In this document: piece by piece, positions 1-4,186 of the stretch
Layout: each line of letters starts with the position of its first letter
How positions within the stretch are numbered: position 1 is the stretch's first letter
Source of the DNA: JAGXTF01 sp040376005
GTDB taxonomy: Bacteria > Bacteroidota > Bacteroidia > NS11-12g > UBA955
Reading direction: 5' to 3'
DNA: 6,809 bases
Assembly: GCA_040376005.1 (NCBI GenBank)
Contig: JBEIRK010000130.1
Span: 1 to 6,809, forward strand
Program-made: the position numbers and the translations under genes
Notes under the pieces: model-generated
What the model was told of the DNA's origin: nothing
The model's input: the letters and a program-made list of their open reading frames with translations, nothing else
Databases searched by the model: none

Positions 1-38
1 GTTTAAATCGATTAAGTCCTATAAACTTTGAAAAACAA

Positions 39-55
39 TATCTTTGCTAAAGATA
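39..55 (-). terminator. Weak AT-rich hairpin with T-rich tail, possible cytochrome terminator
   Basis: On the minus strand TATCTTT and AAAGATA form a perfect 7-bp stem around the 3-base loop AGC, followed by TTGTTTTT. It lies about 120 bp beyond the cytochrome stop. The stem has only one G-C pair, so stability is low. The plus strand at 39-46 also reads TATCTTTG, a match to the Bacteroidota -7 box, but with no TTTG at the right distance and no plus-strand gene after it. Both readings are weak. The rest of 1-118 is AT-rich and shows nothing else I can support. Confidence 0.25.
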
Positions 56-118
56 AAAGCTAGAAAGTCAAAATCTTAATAAAACTGAATAAAAACTAAA
101 CCTAATAAACGGTCAACG

Positions 119-184
119 TTATTCAGGCATGGACACACTGTCAACTGTCAATTATAAACTGTCAACTATCAACTATTCTGGCAT
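119..184 (-). repeat. 12-bp direct duplication (119-130 and 173-184) flanking the heptamer array
   Basis: Positions 119-130 and 173-184 match at 10 of 12 bases and lie 54 bp apart, in the same frame. On the minus strand each encodes Met-Pro-Glu-stop: ATG CCA GAA TAG is the actual end of the cytochrome gene and ATG CCT GAA TAA is the outer copy. The two differences are synonymous (CCA/CCT, TAG/TAA). The heptamer array lies between the copies. The arrangement resembles a target-site duplication or slippage event that inserted 54 bp at the very end of the gene while preserving its C-terminus. Confidence 0.55.
138..175. repeat. Tandem 7-bp repeat array, unit CTGTCAA (TTGACAG on the minus strand)
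   Basis: Five consecutive heptamers read CTGTCAA, CTGTCAA, TTATAAA, CTGTCAA, CTATCAA (138-172), followed by CTA (173-175), which begins a sixth unit and is also the complement of the cytochrome's TAG stop. The phase stays exactly 7 bp even through the divergent third unit, suggesting that unit decayed from the same repeat. Heptanucleotide arrays of this sort are comparable to the STRR repeats described in cyanobacteria. I infer a slippage-prone intergenic repeat. The minus-strand unit contains TTGACA, which is the sigma70 -35 consensus of other phyla but not of Bacteroidota, so I do not call it a promoter. Confidence 0.8.
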
Positions 185-529
185 ATTATTCTGCACCCAG
201 CAGGTAATGGTTTTTACATCTGCATCCGACAATTTTGATTCCCCTTTAGGCATTTTAGAATACCCAGCTTTATGCTGAATCGCGCCTAAAAAAGCTTGGC
301 TTTTACCTGCAGCACTTACCCCAGCATAGGAGCTCAAATCATATCCCGATCTTTTGGCTGAACTGCTATGACAACCTGAGGTAGCGCAGTCTTTATCCAT
401 AATGGCCTTAATATTTGCCGTATACGTGGGTGTTGTACCGGTGCAGTCCACCACGTCAAGGGCGTCTTTTTTACATGCTGTAACAGAAATGCCAATCGCG
501 GCAAGTGTGAGAAGTATTGTTTTGTGCAT
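173..529 (-). CDS. Small c-type cytochrome lipoprotein with a CX4CH haem motif
   Basis: The protein has 118 residues. Residues 1-18 are a lipoprotein signal peptide ending in the lipobox V-T-A-C, so Cys19 should be lipidated and the protein anchored in the envelope facing the periplasm or surface. The mature part carries one haem-attachment motif, C48-A-T-S-G-C53-H54. Its spacing is C-x4-C-H rather than the usual C-x2-C-H. His54 would be the proximal haem ligand, and Met93 in the K-M-P-K-G stretch is a good candidate for the distal ligand. Cys29 and Cys110 could form a disulfide. The C-terminal helix around C110-W111 matches the last helix of small class I cytochromes. The likely role is electron transfer; the partner is unknown. 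The ATG start is supported by the signal peptide beginning directly at residue 1. The gene stands alone: 298 bp separate it from the ATPase stop. Its stop codon abuts a heptamer repeat array. Haem attachment is inferred from the motif. Confidence 0.88.
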   Translation of the reverse strand: MHKTILLTLAAIGISVTACKKDALDVVDCTGTTPTYTANIKAIMDKDCATSGCHSSSAKRSGYDLSSYAGVSAAGKSQAFLGAIQHKAGYSKMPKGESKLSDADVKTITCWVQNNMPE

Positions 530-543
530 TATATTCTTTTTTA

Positions 544-551
544 CAAAAATA
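544..551 (-). promoter_or_regulatory. Candidate -7 box of the cytochrome gene
   Basis: The minus strand reads TATTTTTG, an exact match to the Bacteroidota primary-sigma -7 consensus TAnnTTTG. It sits 14 bp upstream of the ATG at 527-529, which would give a leader of only about 10 nt. No TTTG occurs at the expected -33 distance, and the segment is AT-rich, so a chance match is possible. No Shine-Dalgarno sequence is seen, which is normal for this phylum. Confidence 0.35.
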
Positions 552-657
552 AGAAGAGATATGAGCTTACCTCAGGTGTCGTTGAATGAATTTTCTACCT
601 AGTTGTGCTAATAAAAACAAAGTAGCACTGTAAAGGTTTGACTGCACTTTCATGCCA

Positions 658-795
658 CTATTGTCTGGGAATTATTTTACTAAAATCCAATGAATCGAAC
701 ATCCCTTGTATAGTGAAAACAACGCGATCCGCCAGATTAAAGAAAGATGATATGGGTTTTGTCCCGTGTTTTTTGAAACGCTTGGCCTTATGAAC
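658..795 (-). pseudogene. Remnant of an unidentified gene (C-terminal 45 codons)
   Basis: Between the ATPase stop and the cytochrome start, the minus strand holds an open frame of 45 codons. It is bounded upstream by TGA (796-798) and ends in TAG (658-660). It has no start codon at its beginning; the only internal ATG is codon 32 (700-702). The translation has the balanced composition of a real protein: a basic N-terminal part with R-F-K-K-H-G-T-K-P, followed by a hydrophobic/acidic stretch that includes LADRVVFTIQGMFDSLDF. I do not recognise the family. It could be the tail of a decayed gene, perhaps from a mobile element, or chance. The antisense frame 626-793 is also open, so coding status is uncertain. 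Confidence 0.35.
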
Positions 796-827
796 TCAAC
801 AATAAAAAACAAGATTCATTGATGCAT

Positions 828-3332
828 TCACAATTCCATCTTACCCATTTTATTATAGTAATTTCTAATGATTTTAATACCCTCTAAAATCAAAAGCATC
901 ACCCCTGCAGCCGCCAACGCCGGAACTAAATGCCCATAGCCTGGATGCTTAAACTTAAATACGTTCTGCAAAAATGATGACTTGAATGTCAATATCAACA
1001 AACCAATTGCCGTTGTTGAAATAATAAATATGGCTCGATTTTTTTCTTTCAAAATACTGAATACATTTCGGGTGTCAGACAATGATGTAAGTATCAAAAA
1101 AACATTGCCCACAATTAAAGAAGAAAAGGCAATGGCGCGAACCTCATCATCTGTATGGCCCTCTTTAATAGAAATGAAATAAACGGCTATCACCATTCCC
1201 AGAAGGAGTATCCCTTTAAAAACACTGTATGCCAATAAAGGAACACCGAAGAATCGTTCCGAAGCATTGCGCGGTTTGCGCTGCATTATTCCCTTTTCCT
1301 CCTGCTCCGCTTCAAACGCAATTGAGCATACAGGATCAATTATCAGCTCCATAAAAACGATATGTATGGGCAGTAATAAAATGGGCAATGTGGCATTAAA
1401 GGCAGGTAAGAACACCAAACCAATAATGGGAATATGAATGGCGATAATGTAGGACATGGCTTTTTGCAAATTGTCAAAAATCCTTCTTCCCAAGCGAACT
1501 CCATGCACTATAGAAGCAAAATTATCATCCAACAACACCAGCGAAGAAGCTTCACGTGCGACATCTGTCCCTTTCATGCCCATGGCTATTCCTATATCAG
1601 CCGCCTTCAGTGCAGGTGCATCATTCACCCCATCACCAGTCATTGCAACAACATCTCCATTGGCTTTTAATGCCTGTATAATTTGAAGTTTTTGCGATGG
1701 AATAATTCGTGCAAAAACTTGAGTTTTTTTAATTCTAATTTTCAACTCCGCTTCCGTCATTTTTTGAAGTTCTGCGCCTGTGATTGCATGATCACAATTT
1801 ACTATTCCAATTTGCGCCGCAATACTCTTGGCAGTTTCTGCATAATCTCCGGTAATTAAAATTACATTTATTCCTGCTTCTTTGCACTCCTGAATTGCAT
1901 TCGGCACTTCAGCTCGAATTGGGTCTTCAAATGCCACCAATCCTACAAAAACGTATTCCAATTCATCTTGCCTTTCTGGTATCTGCTGCAATGTTTGATT
2001 TTGGGCCGCCGCCAGCACCCTATAACCCTGTGCAGCCATCTTCTTAGCCACCTCCTCTATTTTGGCAAACGTTGCATCCGACAAGTTGCACATTGCCAAC
2101 ACGGCTTCAGGAGCTCCTTTGCAACAGGCAAACTTTCTTCCCGAGCCATCTTCCTCATACACCCGCGTCATGGCTAACAATTCCTTACTCAACGAAAATT
2201 CTTTTAAGAGTCTATGCACTGCCACATCTTTAGAGAATATGGCATAATCTTTTGCAATTGCCATTTCCATTGGATCTATTGAATTATTTGGCGAGGCAGC
2301 ATGCAATACATTTAATAATTGCCCAATTCCTGCATTGTGATCTGTAATCGAAATTCTATCATGTAATTCTCCGTGGCAATACAGGGAACGAATTTCCATT
2401 TTATTCTGGGTTATTGTCCCAGTTTTATCACTGCACAATACAGTTGCTGATCCTAGGCTCTCAATTGCAGAAGGCTTGCGCGTCAGTATTTTATTTTTAG
2501 AAAGTCTCCATGCACCTAAGGCAAGAAAAATAGTCATAACCACCGGAAACTCTTCTGGCAATAAAGCCATGGCTGCGGAAAGTCCACTGAGTATTGCTGA
2601 CAAAACACCCCCTCGGGTAAGGTAAAATGCCAATGTTACACCCACGCTTACAACTGCACCACCTATAAACAAATTGCGAATAAGTATCTTAAGTTCATGC
2701 TGCAGCCGCGTTGCATCCTGCTCAATTTCTTGGAGGGAAACCCCAATTTTACCAAACTGTGTTTGCATACCCGTGCTGTGCACTTCTACCACTCCCCGAC
2801 CTTGAACGACCAGGGTACCTGAAAAAACAAGGGCATTTTGTTGGGCTGTTTCATCACCAACTGACTTGAGCACGGGAGCAGATTCTCCTGTAAGCAGCGA
2901 CTCATCTACCGTAAGATTATGGCTCTCCAATACGGTTGCATCTGCAGGAACCCGATCGCCCTCATTCAATATAACAATATCACCCGGAACGACAGCTCTA
3001 CCTGCTATTCGCAGCTCAGCTCCATCGCGAACAACCAATGCACGCGGCGAAGACAAGTTTCGCAAAGCGTCCAAGGCCTTTTCCGTTTTTCGATGCTGAA
3101 AAAATGTAATCCCAATAATGATGATTACCCAACACAATAATATTATTCCCTCAGAATAATCTCCCAGCAAGAGATACACAAGCCCACAGCCCAACAACAA
3201 AATAAACATGGGTTCCTGGACCACTTCCAAGGCCAATTTCCAAAAACCCTTTGGCTTAGCGCTAGGCAATTCATTAAACCCCGATTGCTGCAATCGTGCC
3301 ATAGCCTCCGCATTCGTTAATCCAATTTTCAT
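828..3332 (-). CDS. P2-like cation-transporting P-type ATPase
   Basis: The 834-residue protein is a complete ATP-driven cation pump of the inner membrane. Domains in order: N-terminal region with the family opening GLTNAEAMARL (4-14); M1-M2 (about 40-79); actuator domain with TGES (148-151); M3-M4 (about 219-272); phosphorylation site CSDKTGT with aspartyl-phosphate acceptor D302; nucleotide-binding domain with KGAPE (405-409); DPIR (470-473); TGD (494-496); hinge TGDGVNDAP (565-573); six C-terminal membrane segments (about 624-823). Length and order fit P2-type ATPases such as bacterial Ca2+ pumps, and the family opening at residue 4 supports the ATG chosen. The ion-site residues differ from Ca2+-ATPases: M4 has P-E-E-F-P (259-263) instead of P-E-G-L-P, M5 has A-I-H-I-P-I, and M6 has E-L-I-I-D-P (662-667) instead of N-L-V-T-D-G. 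The transported ion therefore cannot be assigned, though automated annotation would probably say calcium or generic cation. The gene is intact, with no partner gene beside it. Confidence 0.97.
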   Translation of the reverse strand: MKIGLTNAEAMARLQQSGFNELPSAKPKGFWKLALEVVQEPMFILLLGCGLVYLLLGDYSEGIILLCWVIIIIGITFFQHRKTEKALDALRNLSSPRALVVRDGAELRIAGRAVVPGDIVILNEGDRVPADATVLESHNLTVDESLLTGESAPVLKSVGDETAQQNALVFSGTLVVQGRGVVEVHSTGMQTQFGKIGVSLQEIEQDATRLQHELKILIRNLFIGGAVVSVGVTLAFYLTRGGVLSAILSGLSAAMALLPEEFPVVMTIFLALGAWRLSKNKILTRKPSAIESLGSATVLCSDKTGTITQNKMEIRSLYCHGELHDRISITDHNAGIGQLLNVLHAASPNNSIDPMEMAIAKDYAIFSKDVAVHRLLKEFSLSKELLAMTRVYEEDGSGRKFACCKGAPEAVLAMCNLSDATFAKIEEVAKKMAAQGYRVLAAAQNQTLQQIPERQDELEYVFVGLVAFEDPIRAEVPNAIQECKEAGINVILITGDYAETAKSIAAQIGIVNCDHAITGAELQKMTEAELKIRIKKTQVFARIIPSQKLQIIQALKANGDVVAMTGDGVNDAPALKAADIGIAMGMKGTDVAREASSLVLLDDNFASIVHGVRLGRRIFDNLQKAMSYIIAIHIPIIGLVFLPAFNATLPILLLPIHIVFMELIIDPVCSIAFEAEQEEKGIMQRKPRNASERFFGVPLLAYSVFKGILLLGMVIAVYFISIKEGHTDDEVRAIAFSSLIVGNVFLILTSLSDTRNVFSILKEKNRAIFIISTTAIGLLILTFKSSFLQNVFKFKHPGYGHLVPALAAAGVMLLILEGIKIIRNYYNKMGKMEL

Positions 3333-3354
3333 TTTATGAGGCCCTTACTAATGT

Positions 3355-3386
3355 TAAAGGTACACGATTCAGCGCAGACGTACAAC
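3355..3386 (-). promoter_or_regulatory. Candidate Bacteroidota-type promoter of the ATPase gene
   Basis: On the minus strand GTTG (3383-3386, one mismatch to the -33 TTTG) is followed after 20 bp by TACCTTTA (3355-3362, one mismatch to TAnnTTTG). Transcription would start about 17 nt before the ATG at 3330-3332. The leader contains TAAGGG, a poor Shine-Dalgarno match placed rather far from the ATG. Spacing is good but both boxes are imperfect. Confidence 0.3.
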
Positions 3387-3484
3387 CCCGTTTTCCCAAA
3401 ATTGATAAAAATACAAATCAATTTACTTTTCACCATGGCTTTTTGGGTAGCATTCGTAGCTATTTCGGCGCAGGTGCTGCAGAC

Positions 3485-3519
3485 ACGAATTTTCACGAAT
3501 GATACGAATTCACACGAAT
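3485..3519. repeat. Four phased copies of ACGAAT
   Basis: ACGAAT occurs at 3485-3490, 3495-3500, 3504-3509 and 3514-3519, at intervals of 10, 9 and 10 bp. Three copies are preceded by C, and an inverted copy (ATTCGT) lies at 3452-3457. Spacing near one helical turn would put all copies on one face of the DNA, as in an operator, but the group lies over 150 bp upstream of the ATPase start. A dispersed non-coding repeat is equally possible. Confidence 0.5.
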
Positions 3520-3583
3520 TAGATTTCGTTGTAATAATGGAGAGTTCAAAGGGTCAACGAAAGAATAACTCTTCACTTCTAAT

Positions 3584-3872
3584 CGCGAGGTGAACCGCGA
3601 GTAATACGGCGAGCACGGCCTCGCTGCAACGCCTCGCGGCATGCCTCGCCACCCCTAACTCCTAACTTTTCACAAAGCATAACGTCACTACGACAGCCGT
3701 GAATACCCCAAAATACTACTGCGTCACTTCTCTTACCGAACAGTCGTGAACTGGTTGGTCTCGTCGCGAGTAAAGCCTCGAGACAAAGACCGAACCAGGG
3801 GAGCCTGGGGGCTCCGGAGACGCGAGGCATCGCGTCTCTACGGATTTGTGCAGACCCGTTACATTCGGGCAC
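3584..3872. repeat. GC-rich island of inverted and direct repeats (palindromic element or structured RNA)
   Basis: GC over 3601-3870 is 57% by count (154/270), against 27% over 3961-4080. Repeated words include CGCGAG (3584, 3596, 3765), CGCGAGTAA (3596-3604 and 3765-3773), CCTCGC (3619, 3632, 3644) and an imperfect duplication of CGTCACT followed by ACAGYCGTGAA (3683-3703 and 3722-3750). CCTAACT occurs twice in tandem at 3654-3667. Hairpins: 3609-3613 with 3620-3624; an imperfect stem 3751-3798; 3800-3805 with 3810-3815; and 3813-3844. A minus-strand frame of 100 codons (3579-3881) runs through it, but its Arg-rich translation with no recognisable motif looks like repeat DNA read by chance. 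No transposase or clear terminal inverted repeats were found. I infer a dispersed non-autonomous repeat; function unknown. Confidence 0.6.
3813..3844. repeat. Perfect 9-bp palindromic stem extended by 4 bp
   Basis: GAGACGCGA (3817-3825) pairs with TCGCGTCTC (3830-3838) around the 4-base loop GGCA. Beyond a 2-base bulge (3839-3840), TCCG (3813-3816) pairs with CGGA (3841-3844). No T-tract follows on either strand, so this is not an ordinary terminator. It is the strongest hairpin of the GC-rich island and overlaps the last three bases of the neighbouring 6-bp hairpin (3800-3815), so the two could be alternative folds. Confidence 0.75.
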
Positions 3873-3881
3873 CCAGGTCAC

Positions 3882-4106
3882 TGTTGTAAACTATTCAACT
3901 ATAATCTAATCCGCCCACTACAATTGCAGTTCTTAGATGATCTGGTTTTAGAGGTTGAATCTCGGATTCCCAAAGCAAAGATTTTAGAAAAATAGAAAAT
4001 ATTTTAGCTACAATAAAAAATATATTTCCGGAACAAAAATACTATTTAACATGAATGAAGCCATTTAAAATGGCTCAAGTTATTACGTTATCATACATAA
4101 ACAAAT
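3882..4106. other. AT-rich gene-free segment with one short palindrome
   Basis: No open frame worth calling was found on either strand. GC is about 27% over 3961-4080. The one clear structure is AGCCATTTAAAATGGCT at 4059-4075, whose 8-bp arms (4059-4066 and 4068-4075) leave a single central base; as RNA the innermost pairs would have to open to form a loop. No T-run follows directly on either strand. TTCCGGAA (4026-4033) is a perfect 8-bp palindrome. I see no promoter with both boxes and assign no function. Confidence 0.5.
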
Positions 4107-4141
4107 AAAAAAGGTGATGCATTTTAAAGCACCACCTTTTT
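4107..4141 (-). terminator. Rho-independent terminator of the phosphatase gene
   Basis: The arms GGTGATGC (4113-4120) and GCACCACC (4129-4136) flank the 8-base loop ATTTTAAA, with an A-run on the left and a T-run on the right that extend the pairing. The structure lies about 50 nt beyond the phosphatase stop. The one imperfect pair (4117/4132) is a G-U wobble in minus-strand RNA but an A-C mismatch in plus-strand RNA, so the hairpin is better formed in the direction that terminates the phosphatase message. A T-rich tail (TTTTTTATTTG) follows on that strand. Confidence 0.88.
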
Positions 4142-4186
4142 AATCTGTTTTTATAAAAAGCCCAATATCAGACTTAAGCTTCTAGG

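Noticed and set aside
39..46. TATCTTTG as a plus-strand -7 promoter box
   Set aside because: The nearest TTTG (27-30) is only 8 bp upstream, and no plus-strand gene follows.
138..172. CRISPR-like appearance of regular repeats
   Set aside because: Units are 7 bp with no spacers, and no cas genes are present.
402..602. A plus-strand 66-codon frame overlapping the cytochrome start
   Set aside because: It is antisense to the signal peptide and lipobox region; its hydrophobicity mirrors the opposite strand.
605..628. Inverted repeat GTGCTA / TAGCAC with a 12-base gap
   Set aside because: It has only 6-bp arms and no T-run, and is too short to call an operator or terminator without other evidence.
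626..793. A plus-strand frame open for 55 codons between ATPase and cytochrome
   Set aside because: It has no ATG near its start, is rich in Cys and Lys, and the opposite-strand translation looks more protein-like.
982..3140. Several 60-80-codon plus-strand frames inside the ATPase gene
   Set aside because: They are antisense to a gene with intact conserved motifs throughout and show no independent features.
3336..3593. An 85-codon plus-strand open frame divergent from the ATPase
   Set aside because: It covers the ATPase promoter region and the ACGAAT repeat, has no ribosome binding site or upstream promoter, and the translation shows no domain.
3579..3881. A 100-codon minus-strand open frame
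   Set aside because: It coincides with the GC-rich hairpin island, is rich in Arg with no recognisable motif, and its codons follow the repeat units. High GC reduces stop codons, so the open frame is expected by chance.
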